64,000 bases of DNA from Aquimarina rhabdastrellae (GCA_947387485.1 CANDNT010000010.1:1-64000); one strand, 5' to 3'. Numbered from the stretch's first letter, positions 1 through 8,221 are shown. The notes: generated from the letters alone by a model not told the origin. Numbers and translations are program-made.

Positions 1-148
1 CACAGGAACAACTGTATGTTTTTCTTCAGAGTGAACAGCCAATTACTCTGATGGGATTTTCACCCATTGGATTCCTATAGCCTCGTGGCACACCAACGTT
101 CTGTGTATGGTGCGTATCCCGAAGGGTATGCACTATACACCGTGTGCC
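1..148 (-). other. Structured non-coding edge, possibly group II intron-related
   Basis: No credible gene is seen here. The stretch is rich in nested inverted repeats: ggcacac (87-93) pairs with gtgtgcc (142-148) and encloses a hairpin with arms 103-120 and 124-140 around a gaa loop. On the minus strand further stems follow, including ATGGG/CCCAT around a TGAAAAT loop, CCAAT/ATTGG enclosing it, and CAGAGT/ACTCTG. A GGGTGAAAATCCC-type stem and a GTGTGCC start resemble domain I of bacterial group II introns, but the element runs off the window so no domain V or reverse transcriptase can be checked. It could instead be some other structured RNA. Confidence 0.3.
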
Positions 149-160
149 TGTTACACAAGT
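148..160 (+). repeat. Left terminal inverted repeat of the dead IS
   Basis: The 13 bases ctgttacacaagt match the reverse complement of 1226-1238 (ctgttgcacaagt) at 12 of 13 positions. They bracket the broken transposase and are read as the element's ends. Confidence 0.6.
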
Positions 161-196
161 ATTAGATAAAAATAGTATTATTTCGTAAATTGATAT

Positions 197-1144
197 ATGC
201 AAGGCAAGAAGATTTATCAAGAAAAACTATTCACTCATTTTCAATTGAGTGATCGTATAGCCAAAACAAATTTCTATCGTCGATTAAAGGAAGTTATCCA
301 CTTAGATTTTTTATATGACAGTACTAAAAAGTTTTATGGTAATAGTGGTCAAAAAAGTATTGATCCTTTAGTATTTTTCAAATTGTGTTTAGTAGGTTAC
401 CTAGAAGATATCATTAGTGATCGCAAGCTTATCGAGCATTGTAGCATGCGATTGGATATTCTTTACTTTTTAGATTATGATCTAGATGAACAGCTTCCTT
501 GGCATTCTACTATCAGTCGTACTCGACAGCTTTTTCCTGAAGCAGTTTTTGAGCAAGTCTTTACTCATATACGTACCTTGTGTGTGGACAAGGGTATGGT
601 CAGCAGACATACTTAAGCCATAGACTCAGCTCCCATAAAAGCTAATGCTAGTATGGATTCTTTAGAATTAAAAGTTCCTGCTAATGAATTAGATGTACAT
701 TTAGCCAAGATCAGACATATTAGTAATAGAGATAAAGAGGTTTTTAGAAAAACTAAAGAAAATAAAGCTACTCAACAGCAAAGAACAATCACAGCTAATG
801 CCAAAGAAAAGAAGTTTTCTGTAACCTATTATCGTGAACAATACGAACGAAATAAAACTAGAGTACATAGCAAGAAAGGAAAATATATGAAGTAAAAAAG
901 ACAAAGTACAGTTGAACCAGTCTTTGGAACGCTAACTCAATTTATGGGATTGAGAAAGATCAATACTATAGGTATACCACAAGCCAGTAAGGTGATGATG
1001 CTTTCTGCTATTGCGTATAATCTCAAAAAATACTTGAAAATCTCTAAAAACCTGAGCAAGAGTATTGCTAAAATCAAAACACCTAGTTATAAATCTCTAT
1101 ATGTTGAATTAGGAGCGTATTATATCTCTTTTAAGGAACTTTAA
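197..1144 (+). pseudogene. IS1182-type transposase, inactivated
   Basis: This is a remnant of an IS1182-family (IS4/IS5-like DDE) transposase. One frame runs through 316 codons but is interrupted by TAA at 614-616 and TAA at 893-895. The N-terminal part carries the family's SIDPLVFFKLCLVGYLE and LPWHSTISRTRQLFPE segments. After the first stop the frame resumes with AIDSAPIKANASMDSLEL, and after the second with the C-terminal signature KRQSTVEPVFGTLTQFMGL. Full-length members are about 450-500 residues, so roughly 150-180 residues of the catalytic middle are missing. The junction near 800-815 (TANAKEKK to FSVTYYREQYE) keeps the frame. The element has two stops and no complete DDE core, so it cannot move by itself. 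Confidence 0.85.
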
Positions 1145-1225
1145 TTTTATCAATTAAATATCCTTATCTCATAAGAAAACCCCTTTTAAAGAGCTTTTCT
1201 TCTTCTTTATATTTTATAATTATTG

Positions 1226-1238
1226 ACTTGTGCAACAG
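1226..1238 (-). repeat. Right terminal inverted repeat of the dead IS
   Basis: The sequence acttgtgcaacag is the inverted partner of 148-160 (12 of 13 match) and lies 82 bp after the transposase remnant. Confidence 0.6.
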
Positions 1239-1243
1239 TTACC

Positions 1244-1256
1244 ATTGTTACCTACC
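1244..1256 (+). repeat. Left arm of an inverted repeat around an orphan lipoprotein gene
   Basis: The sequence attgttacctacc is perfectly repeated in inverted orientation at 2027-2039 (ggtaggtaacaat). The pair brackets the gene at 1248-2021, whose stop codon lies inside the left arm. Confidence 0.6.
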
Positions 1257-2021
1257 GTTATTATTTATTTTTTCAATCCAATACTCCTCAAATTCCTCTC
1301 TTAGTGAGTCTTTATTTCGTTTAGGATAAATTTGCGGATAAATATGTCTGAAACCAAATCTATTTTGTTCTTCGGTTCTAAATTGTTGGAAATTTCCTTT
1401 TTCAGTTTGACTGTACATTATAAATTCTGTAGTGTCAATCATTTGTTTATTTCTGCCATAGAACGTTTTACTTAAAAAATCAATTCTTGAATCTTGATTG
1501 AAATCGTACAATTCAAATTCAAATCCCGTTCTAAATCTTCCGAAATAACTTTCACTTTTTGTTTTTAAGTCATAAATTAATTGATAATTCACGCTACAAC
1601 CCAATCCTGTACAAGGCTCATTTGTAAGCACGAAACCAATTAGAGAGTCAGATTTATAAAGTTTGATTTGTCTCACGTTATTTGCAAAATTCACACTGTC
1701 AATGCTTTTTCCCCAATTATAATTCAGAGTAACTTTTTTTGATGTGTTTATTTTAGTTCCATTGATTATAATTTCAAGTGCGTTATCTTTCTCCGACCAT
1801 TTGATTTCATTATCGGCAAGTTTAATCGCTGACTTTTTATCTGAATTATAAGGGTTATTGAAAATCAGAGTAGGTTCATATTTTTTAGGTTCGAGATATT
1901 CAGAAATTATAGTTCCGTATTCGATTTTTTTTGTCAAGTCAGTTTTAGGTTTAGTTCTTTTCTCTTTAGAACAACTAAAAATCAATATCAGTATGAATAT
2001 TAATTTGATTACGTATTTCAT
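1248..2021 (-). CDS. Orphan lipoprotein of unknown function
   Basis: This 257-residue protein begins with a short basic n-region and a hydrophobic run ending in LIFSC, a clear lipobox with Cys17, so it should be anchored in a membrane facing the periplasm or the surface. The mature part is polar. It includes a DFNQDSRIDFL segment near residue 173 that looks like the aspartate-rich Ca-binding loop of repeat proteins, and two cysteines in PCTGLGCS. I do not recognise the family. It stands alone between a dead IS and a 1.1 kb gene-free stretch, with a perfect 13-bp inverted repeat at its two ends, so it may have arrived as a small mobile or recombined cassette. The start is the only Met that preserves the signal. 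Confidence 0.7.
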   Translation of the reverse strand: MKYVIKLIFILILIFSCSKEKRTKPKTDLTKKIEYGTIISEYLEPKKYEPTLIFNNPYNSDKKSAIKLADNEIKWSEKDNALEIIINGTKINTSKKVTLNYNWGKSIDSVNFANNVRQIKLYKSDSLIGFVLTNEPCTGLGCSVNYQLIYDLKTKSESYFGRFRTGFEFELYDFNQDSRIDFLSKTFYGRNKQMIDTTEFIMYSQTEKGNFQQFRTEEQNRFGFRHIYPQIYPKRNKDSLREEFEEYWIEKINNNGR

Positions 2022-2026
2022 CTAAT

Positions 2027-2039
2027 GGTAGGTAACAAT
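2027..2039 (-). repeat. Right arm of an inverted repeat around an orphan lipoprotein gene
   Basis: The sequence ggtaggtaacaat is the perfect inverted match of 1244-1256. It lies 6 bp upstream of the lipoprotein start codon. Confidence 0.6.
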
Positions 2040-2040
2040 T

Positions 2041-2068
2041 ATATATAGTTACCATGGTAACTATATAT
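2041..2068. repeat. Perfect 28-bp palindrome
   Basis: The half-site atatatagttacca is followed directly by its exact reverse complement, giving 28 bp without mismatch or spacer. It lies 20-47 bp upstream of the minus-strand lipoprotein start. It shares the gttacc core with the inverted repeats at 1244 and 2027. It could be an operator, a recombination end or a cruciform. Confidence 0.7.
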
Positions 2069-2122
2069 CTATTATGTAATTAGCTAAATTAGCAAATCTT
2101 ACACATTTTTGAACTTTTTTAT

Positions 2123-2169
2123 GGATCAATCTCAAAAGTTGTGGGAGAATTAGAATACTATATTGAATG
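2123..2169. repeat. Direct repeat, copy 1
   Basis: This copy starts ggatcaatctcaaaag and contains ttgtggg. It matches 2318-2364 at most positions, with both copies ending in a gaatg segment. The function is unknown. It may be a remnant of a MITE-like element. Confidence 0.6.
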
Positions 2170-2317
2170 ATATATAAAGATTTTATATTTTCATTTAAAG
2201 ACTCCTCAACTAAAACCCTTTAAACCTTTACATTTAGTATTTTACCTTTTAGAATATTTTGAAGTTAAAACACAGTAATTGTTTTTGAACGATAATTATG
2301 GAGATCATAGTAATAAC

Positions 2318-2364
2318 GGATCAGTCTCAAAAGTTGTGGGTGAATTAAAATATAATAATGAATG
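2318..2364. repeat. Direct repeat, copy 2
   Basis: This copy starts ggatcagtctcaaaag and aligns with 2123-2169 over 47 bp with a handful of substitutions and no gap. Confidence 0.6.
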
Positions 2365-2449
2365 TCGAGTACAGAGTTAGGATTAACGATAGTTGATTTT
2401 AGATTAATCGATCGTGGAGTCAAAGTAACGAATTTCACTCAAAAAAACA

Positions 2450-2552
2450 TTTTAGATTTTAGATTCAATCTCACTTATCTCTCATCGCTAATCACTCGTC
2501 ACTTATACAAAAACACAACAATTGTTCTTGACTCGTAATAACTGTGATCTTT
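2450..2552. repeat. Dispersed intergenic repeat, copy A
   Basis: The segment contains ttttagattcaatc, then cgctaatcactc, then aaacacaacaatt. The same blocks appear in the same order near 32385-32480, and a shorter degenerate copy (aaacacagtaatt and onward) lies near 2265-2308. None of these overlaps a gene. Confidence 0.6.
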
Positions 2553-2639
2553 TTTATCTATATAATGTAACATTTTATAAACTTATACCGTCATATAATT
2601 GTGGTTCAAAATTTATAAGGATTTTTTTATTCTTAAGGT

Positions 2640-2730
2640 TCTTTAAAAAAAAAGAACTTACCTCCTGTATCCGTAGGAGGTAAGTGTTGGGGAAAACAAA
2701 AAAAGTAAGGGAAAAATTGTAATTGGAATA
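2640..2730 (-). ncRNA. Candidate small RNA with its own promoter and terminator
   Basis: On the minus strand a perfect -7 element, TATCTTTG, lies at 2743-2736. About 50 nt after the predicted start there is an 11-bp perfect stem (2685-2675 with 2666-2656, 8-nt loop) followed by nine U residues and a few more bases. The product would be about 90 nt and contains no credible frame. One arm of the terminator stem reads ACCTCCT and the other AGGAGGT, so it carries both anti-Shine-Dalgarno and Shine-Dalgarno sequence. The -33 region is not convincing. Confidence 0.45.
2656..2685 (-). terminator. Strong intrinsic terminator, minus strand
   Basis: The arms acttacctcct and aggaggtaagt form 11 perfect pairs with an 8-base loop. 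On the minus strand the stem is followed by a run of nine T residues. No minus-strand protein gene lies upstream, so it appears to serve a small RNA. Confidence 0.75.
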
Positions 2731-3138
2731 CGATTCAAAGATACAGAGGTTTATCAATATTTGCATACGGTTAAACCGTAAACCTTATGTGGTTGTGCTA
2801 GTAACTTGCTAAAAACCACCACTTAAACAACTAAAAAACAACGATTTAAATCATTAACTTGTAAAAATTAACTTTATAAAAAATACTCATTTTTTTCATA
2901 GAAAAAACATAATACACTGATTTACAAAGCTCTTGTTTTTATTTTTTTTTACGCTTTTATACTAGAAAACAATTATTAGACAATAAACTGTTGTTATTTT
3001 ATCATTATAGTGATCTTAAATTATCCATTTATAGCGTATTCACTCATAATATTCTTTATTAATAATCTATCTTGTAAATGGATAATGAAAAAATAAAAAG
3101 AAACTTTTCAAAAGACTTTTTTTAAATCGATAATGGCT

Positions 3139-3146
3139 TAAATTTG
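3139..3146 (+). promoter_or_regulatory. -7 element for the gene at 3194
   Basis: TAAATTTG fits TAnnTTTG and lies 48 bp before the start codon. The -33 element is not clear. Confidence 0.5.
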
Positions 3147-3193
3147 CAGTGTAACTTTTAAGCCAGTAGGCAGAATATAGAATTCATTTTTTT

Positions 3194-3586
3194 ATGATGC
3201 AAAAATTAAGATCGTTAGAGAACAAAAAAGCCCTTAAATTAATTGACAAAATATTGGCTGATATAGATCGTGTAGGAATCATTACAAATACTTTAATAGA
3301 AGACCTTAAAACATTAAGACCTTTTGCTATTGAAGAAGAAATTCCTTTGGTTGTTAAAGTAATTAGATTGACTTATGAACATATTGAAAAATATGAAACT
3401 TTTGCAATTCCAATTCCAGATGATGAGCCTATAGAAGGAGAAGAAATGATTACAGACGAAGCTGTAGTACCAGAAGAAAGTCTTTATTATGTAATTGCTC
3501 TTTTAAAAGATACCTCAAAAAAAGTTAACGTAGCAGATTTAAGAGTATACTGTAATGCCTTAATTGCTTATGCCGAAGAAAATTAA
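3194..3586 (+). CDS. Conserved small acidic protein of unknown function
   Basis: This 130-residue soluble protein has no signal peptide or membrane segment. Its first half is helical and of mixed charge. A very acidic linker (DDEPIEGEEMITDEAVVPEE) sits in the middle, and the C-terminal part looks helical (VADLRVYCNALIAYAEEN). I recognise it only as the kind of short conserved protein found across Flavobacteriaceae, with no assigned role. A second Met follows the first (ATG ATG). It is transcribed alone, from the -7 element at 3139 to the terminator at 3611. Confidence 0.75.
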   Translation: MMQKLRSLENKKALKLIDKILADIDRVGIITNTLIEDLKTLRPFAIEEEIPLVVKVIRLTYEHIEKYETFAIPIPDDEPIEGEEMITDEAVVPEESLYYVIALLKDTSKKVNVADLRVYCNALIAYAEEN

Positions 3587-3610
3587 TTCGTAGTTTATTA
3601 TATATTAAAG

Positions 3611-3643
3611 ATAAGCCTTGATTTTTCAGGGCTTATTTTTTTT
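3611..3643 (+). terminator. Intrinsic terminator
   Basis: A 7-bp stem, ataagcc (3611-3617) with ggcttat (3629-3635), is followed by a run of T residues, 25 bp after the stop at 3586. Confidence 0.7.
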
Positions 3644-3783
3644 ACATCAACTATACTATTCTATCATAATATACGTTATAAGTTATCTATCTTATTTAAA
3701 AAAATAAATACACAAATTGTAAGCCTTATTAATTTATTTCGACGAAATTTCTGTCTATTAATGAATGATATTTAAAAAATAAT

Positions 3784-3791
3784 TATTTTTG
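3784..3791 (+). promoter_or_regulatory. -7 element for the DedA-like gene
   Basis: TATTTTTG matches TAnnTTTG, 21 bp before the ATG at 3812. Confidence 0.5.
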
Positions 3792-3811
3792 CCCCCTTTT
3801 TAAAAGAGTAT

Positions 3812-4429
3812 ATGAAGACAAATCAGAAGACGTTAAAAAAAACAAGATTACAACTATTACATCAATATTATAGTTATACTGGGTTTTATAAGTTTTTAGG
3901 TACTAGCTTAAAAAAAGCCTTACCTCCTATTCTTATCTTTATAGCAGCATTATTAGCTGTAAACTTTTTTGTAATCAACATTAATGATTTACTTATTCAT
4001 GTTACAGAAAACTATTCCTATTTTGTAGTATTGAGTGTATTCTTTGCTTCAGAATCTTTATTAGGTTTAATTCCGCCAGAGATTTTTATTGCTTGGAGTG
4101 ATAAGACTAGTAATCCTATATTCTATTTATCATTATTAGCTTTATTATCATATTTGGGTGGTGTTGTATCTTATTTTATAGGAAAAGCAATCACAAAAAT
4201 TCCAGCTATTCATGATTATCTAGAAATAAAAATGGCTAAACATATTAAAAACACTCGCAAATGGGGTGGATTTTTAATTGTTGTAGGAGCTTTATTACCT
4301 ATTCCTTTTTCTATTACAAGTATAGCGGCTGGAATGATTAAATACTCTTTTACTAGCTATTTATTATTTGGTCTTTTACGTTTCGTTAGATTTTATTTGT
4401 ATGCAATTGCTATCTTTAGTCTAGTTTAG
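3812..4429 (+). CDS. DedA/VTT-family inner-membrane protein
   Basis: This 205-residue polytopic protein has the VTT (SNARE-associated/DedA) layout. A hydrophobic anchor lies near residues 37-57, followed by a second segment, then a re-entrant pair with GGVVSYFIGKAI near 125 and GGFLIVVGALLPIPFSITS near 152, the Gly- and Pro-rich signature of the family, and a last segment before the C-terminus. DedA proteins act in lipid-carrier scrambling and membrane homeostasis. The specific substrate cannot be told from the sequence. It lies 15 bp upstream of the MscS-type channel gene on the same strand, so the two are probably co-transcribed. Confidence 0.8.
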   Translation: MKTNQKTLKKTRLQLLHQYYSYTGFYKFLGTSLKKALPPILIFIAALLAVNFFVININDLLIHVTENYSYFVVLSVFFASESLLGLIPPEIFIAWSDKTSNPIFYLSLLALLSYLGGVVSYFIGKAITKIPAIHDYLEIKMAKHIKNTRKWGGFLIVVGALLPIPFSITSIAAGMIKYSFTSYLLFGLLRFVRFYLYAIAIFSLV

Positions 4430-4444
4430 CATTCAAAACAATAC

Positions 4445-5686
4445 ATGAAAACATACGGAATTTCAAAATATTTTCACACCCTTTTCTTAGAAAAAGGGTT
4501 TTCTGATACTATAGCTGCTTACCTAACATTATTGGTAAGCATTTTTCTTATCCTAATAATCGTATATATTCTGGATTTAATACTGCGTAAAGCTGCTTTA
4601 AATCTATTCAGAAGATTTGCTATTAAGTCCAAAAATAATTTTGATGATTATTTAGTTAAAAACAAAACATTTGTCTTCATTGCCCACAGTATTCCTCTGG
4701 GTATTGTGATTTGGCTATTACCTGATTTATTTCATGATTTTCCAACTTTAAAACGTATCGTAGAAATCATCCTTGATATCTTAGCCATATTTTTAAGTAT
4801 CTGGATTATACGTAGCATACTTAGAACCTTTAGAGATTTTTTAAAGTCCATAGATTCCTTTAAAGACAAACCTATAGATAGTTATATTCAAGTCTTTATG
4901 ATCTTTGCATGGCTAATTGGTATTGTATCTGTTTTTTCTGTGATAACAGGTAAATCTATCTGGACATTTTTAACAGCATTAGGGGCATTATCTGCTGTAA
5001 TCCTACTTATTTTTAAAGATACTATTCTGGGCTTTGTATCTAGTATACAAGTAGCTGTCAACGATACTGTGCGTATAGGTGATTGGATCACTATGTCAAA
5101 ATACGGTGCAGATGGAGACGTTATTGAAATCAACCTTTCTTCTGTAAAAGTTCAGAATTTTGATAAAACTATTACTACTATTCCTACCTATTATCTCACT
5201 TCAGATTCTTTTAGAAACTGGAGAGGTATGTTAGATTCGGGAGGACGAAGAATAAAACGTTCTATTTTAATTAAGACGAGTAGTATTAAGTTTTTATCTG
5301 ATGGAGAAATAAGCGAACTTAAAAAAATTGAACTTATTCAAGCGTATCTCGATCATCAGCAAAAAGAAGTGTCTCATTATAATACTTTGCAGCAAATAAA
5401 TAAGGAATTACTTATTAACGGTCGTAATCTTTCTAATATGGGAGTTTTCAGAAAATATGCCGAATTATATTTAAAAAATCATCCTGATATTAATGAAAAA
5501 ATGACGATTATGACTCGTCAATTAGCTCCTACAGCTCAGGGAATCCCTTTAGAAATATATGCTTTTAGTAATGATAAAGTTTGGCTTAATTATGAAAACA
5601 TCGTTGCCAATATTTTTGACCATCTCTTGGCTGCTATTCCTTATTTTCACCTTGAAGTATTTGAACTGGATTACACAAAGAATTGA
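4445..5686 (+). CDS. MscS-family mechanosensitive channel, YbdG-like
   Basis: This 413-residue protein has N-terminal transmembrane helices followed by the MscS pore-and-beta fold. Its length and the long C-terminal domain match the YbdG (MscM) branch, about 415 residues, rather than the shorter MscS. Diagnostic stretches are GDWITMSKYGADGDV near residue 212 and the pore-lining and beta-domain block VAVNDTVRIGDW. It should open under membrane tension and release solutes during hypo-osmotic shock. It follows the DedA-like gene at 15 bp. The start ATG at 4445 is the first in frame, and the N-terminal sequence is hydrophilic before the first helix, as in YbdG. Confidence 0.88.
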   Translation: MKTYGISKYFHTLFLEKGFSDTIAAYLTLLVSIFLILIIVYILDLILRKAALNLFRRFAIKSKNNFDDYLVKNKTFVFIAHSIPLGIVIWLLPDLFHDFPTLKRIVEIILDILAIFLSIWIIRSILRTFRDFLKSIDSFKDKPIDSYIQVFMIFAWLIGIVSVFSVITGKSIWTFLTALGALSAVILLIFKDTILGFVSSIQVAVNDTVRIGDWITMSKYGADGDVIEINLSSVKVQNFDKTITTIPTYYLTSDSFRNWRGMLDSGGRRIKRSILIKTSSIKFLSDGEISELKKIELIQAYLDHQQKEVSHYNTLQQINKELLINGRNLSNMGVFRKYAELYLKNHPDINEKMTIMTRQLAPTAQGIPLEIYAFSNDKVWLNYENIVANIFDHLLAAIPYFHLEVFELDYTKN

Positions 5687-5720
5687 GTGTTTTTTCTCTT
5701 AATATCATCTTTTTGTGATG

Positions 5721-5728
5721 TATCTTTG
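5721..5728 (+). promoter_or_regulatory. -7 element for the DUF3817 gene
   Basis: TATCTTTG, a perfect TAnnTTTG, lies 26 bp before the ATG at 5755. Confidence 0.6.
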
Positions 5729-5754
5729 CGCAATGCAATTTTAAACCCCGTAAG

Positions 5755-6033
5755 ATGATAAAAAGTTTTAGACTCATCAGTATATTAGAAGGTATCTCAT
5801 ACCTACTTATCTTATTTGTTACCATGCCATTAAAATATATCTTTGAATCACCTGGACCTAACCAAATTATAGGTATGGCACATGGTTTACTATTCTTATT
5901 ATATATAGTAATGGCTGTAATGGTAAAAATGGAAAAAAATTGGACTCCAAAAACACTGTTCATAGTATTACTCTGTTCCATTATACCATTTGGAACATTC
6001 TGGATGGATAAAAAATATTTAAGACAGGCTTAG
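5755..6033 (+). CDS. DUF3817 small membrane protein
   Basis: This 92-residue protein has three hydrophobic segments. It shows the DUF3817 features: an N-terminal RLISILEGISYL, a KYI...PNQIIGMAHGLLF block, and a final hydrophobic segment with PFGTF before a basic tail. Proteins of this family are predicted inner-membrane proteins of unknown activity. The stop codon lies in the loop of the intrinsic terminator that ends the transcript. Confidence 0.85.
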   Translation: MIKSFRLISILEGISYLLILFVTMPLKYIFESPGPNQIIGMAHGLLFLLYIVMAVMVKMEKNWTPKTLFIVLLCSIIPFGTFWMDKKYLRQA

Positions 6034-6046
6034 GCCTGTTTTTTTT
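6024..6046 (+). terminator. Intrinsic terminator overlapping the DUF3817 stop
   Basis: acaggc (6024-6029) pairs with gcctgt (6034-6039), followed by eight T residues. The TAG stop at 6031-6033 lies in the loop. Confidence 0.75.
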
Positions 6047-6106
6047 ATAGCTGTTCTTCTCGTTTTTCTATAGGAATCAATTTTTCAATTTTGTTCCTTT
6101 GCATTT

Positions 6107-8221
6107 ATGCTAGATCAGGAGAAATTAATACATACTTTAAAAGAATATTTTGGTTACGATAGTTTTAGACCTCTTCAAAAACAAATCATCGATAGTGTTT
6201 TTGAGAAAAATGATAATTTGGTCATTATGCCTACTGGTGGAGGTAAATCTATTTGCTATCAATTACCTGCTATACTATTACCAGGAATTACATTAGTAAT
6301 TTCGCCTTTAATTGCATTAATGAAGGATCAGGTTGATGGATTAACGGCAAACGGAATTCCATCTGTATATCTTAATAGTAGTCAAAGTGAAGAAGAGCAA
6401 CAAAAAATATATAGTGCACTTCATACAGGTAAAATAAAACTACTGTATATAGCTCCCGAGAGTTTAAGTTTTTTAGAAAGTATATTAACCACCACTCCTA
6501 TAAGTTTAATTGCTATAGACGAAGCCCATTGTATTTCTTCATGGGGACATGATTTTAGACCTGCATATACACAATTAGCATTTTTAAAAAGTAGACTACC
6601 TCAAACTCCTATAATAGCTTTAACTGCTACAGCCGATAAAGCAACTCGTGACGATATTTGTAATCAATTAAATATTCCTAATGCCGTAAAACATATCGCT
6701 TCTTTTGACCGTAAAAATCTATCGCTAGAAGTACGTCCAGGAATTAATAGAATCAAGCAAATTGTCGATTTTATAGATGATCACCCTAACGAAAGTGGAA
6801 TCATCTATTGCCTTAGTAGAAAAACTACTGAAGCTCTTGCAGAAAAACTACAACAATCTGGTATAGATGCCGCAGCATATCACGCGGGTCTTAACCATAC
6901 TCAACGTGCAAAAACACAAGACGAATTTATCAATGATAGCGTTCAAGTTGTTTGTGCTACCATCGCTTTTGGTATGGGTATCGATAAATCAAATGTGCGA
7001 TGGGTGATACATTATAATCTACCTAAAAACATCGAAGGTTATTATCAAGAAATCGGTAGAGCTGGGCGAGATGGATTACCATCTGCTACCTTATTATTTC
7101 ATAGTTATGCAGATATAGTACAGCTACAAAAATTTGCTGACAATGCAGGTAATAAAGAGTTGCAATTTGCAAAGCTTGATCGAATGAAACAATATGCAGA
7201 TGCTTTGAGTTGTAGAAGAAAAATTTTACTGAGTTATTTTGGGGAACATATAGAAAAAAATTGCGGTAACTGTGATATTTGTAAGAACCCTCCCTCCTTT
7301 TTTGATGGTACTATTCTCGCTCAAAAGGCATTATCTACTGTGGTAAGATTAAAGGAAGATGAATCATCCGGTACAGTAATCGATGTCTTAAGAGGGGCTC
7401 AAAATGCTGTTATTCATAATAAGGAATATCAGAATGTAAAGACCTATGGTATTGGTGCAGATGTTTCCTGGAAAGATTGGCAACAATATCTAATTCAGTT
7501 AATCAATTTAGGTTATCTAGAAATTGCTTTTCACGAAAACAATAAATTAAAGGTCACTCCGCTTGCGCGAAAAGTTTTATTCGAAAAAGAACAAGTTCAA
7601 TTGGCAAATCTAGCCGAATTAGAAAAGAAAAAACAAGCGATCCCTAAAGAAACTAAAAAAGCTGTTGCAGATACGCTATTTGAACGTTTGCGTTTATTGC
7701 GTTTAAAACTATCTAAAGAAGCAGAGATACCAGCTTATCAAATCTTTAGTGATGCTACCTTAAAAGAAATGGAGCAACAACGTCCAATGACCGATGAAGA
7801 TTTTATGCAAATTAGCGGAGTTGGTAAGCGTAAAATGCAAGACTATGGTTATCAATTTATCAAAGAGATTATAGCTTTTCACAAAGAGAAAAGAACAACT
7901 AAGAAAACAAAAAAAGGAAATACACATAAAGTAACATTGGAGCTTTATAAAAATGGATTATCAATTCCAGAAATCGCTATTGAAAGAAAATTAGCAGAAA
8001 CAACCATTTTCTCACACCTATCAAAACTATATGAAGATGGCGAAGATATCGATTTACATCAGTTTGTAGATAAAGAAGAGTTAATAGCTATAGCTAAAGC
8101 TCAAAAAGAATTGGAGTCACCTACAGCATTAAAACCTTATTTTGAATATTTTGAAGAACGTATTTCTTATCAAGCTATAAGAGTAGCATTAACCATATTA
8201 AAAAAAGAAAAAACGACCTAG
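6107..8221 (+). CDS. recQ: ATP-dependent DNA helicase RecQ
   Basis: RecQ is a 3'-5' DNA helicase in recombination and fork repair. The 704-residue protein has the full set of parts: Walker A PTGGGKS near 42-48, DEAH box with HCISSWGHDFRP near 138, ALTATAD, motif VI region YYQEIGRAGRDG near 310, then a zinc cluster (CRRKIL...CGNCDIC near 370-395), a winged-helix RQC part, an HRDC domain with DEDFMQISGVGKRKMQDYG near 565, and a C-terminal helix-turn-helix with LSIPEIAIERKLAETTI. It is about 100 residues longer than E. coli RecQ because of that last module, which is common in Bacteroidota. An imperfect -7 (TTCCTTTG, 6094-6101) lies just before the start. Confidence 0.97.
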   Translation: MLDQEKLIHTLKEYFGYDSFRPLQKQIIDSVFEKNDNLVIMPTGGGKSICYQLPAILLPGITLVISPLIALMKDQVDGLTANGIPSVYLNSSQSEEEQQKIYSALHTGKIKLLYIAPESLSFLESILTTTPISLIAIDEAHCISSWGHDFRPAYTQLAFLKSRLPQTPIIALTATADKATRDDICNQLNIPNAVKHIASFDRKNLSLEVRPGINRIKQIVDFIDDHPNESGIIYCLSRKTTEALAEKLQQSGIDAAAYHAGLNHTQRAKTQDEFINDSVQVVCATIAFGMGIDKSNVRWVIHYNLPKNIEGYYQEIGRAGRDGLPSATLLFHSYADIVQLQKFADNAGNKELQFAKLDRMKQYADALSCRRKILLSYFGEHIEKNCGNCDICKNPPSFFDGTILAQKALSTVVRLKEDESSGTVIDVLRGAQNAVIHNKEYQNVKTYGIGADVSWKDWQQYLIQLINLGYLEIAFHENNKLKVTPLARKVLFEKEQVQLANLAELEKKKQAIPKETKKAVADTLFERLRLLRLKLSKEAEIPAYQIFSDATLKEMEQQRPMTDEDFMQISGVGKRKMQDYGYQFIKEIIAFHKEKRTTKKTKKGNTHKVTLELYKNGLSIPEIAIERKLAETTIFSHLSKLYEDGEDIDLHQFVDKEELIAIAKAQKELESPTALKPYFEYFEERISYQAIRVALTILKKEKTT

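Larger units (their letters stand above)
2070..3138. other. Gene-free stretch with repeat debris and a candidate small RNA
   Basis: No reading frame of credible composition is present. The stretch holds a 47-bp direct repeat (2123-2169 and 2318-2364), copies of a dispersed repeat (about 2260-2310 and 2450-2552) that recurs near 32380-32490, the candidate small RNA at 2645-2730, and a long AT-rich tract leading to the promoter of the next gene. Confidence 0.7.

Noticed and set aside
26..220. A 64-residue frame on the minus strand at the left edge
   Set aside because: It overlaps a strongly folded region and has no family-like composition. It is taken as chance frame in a structured element.
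2575..2766. A 63-residue frame on the minus strand
   Set aside because: It runs through the terminator hairpin and the promoter of the candidate small RNA and has a low-complexity, hydrophobic composition.
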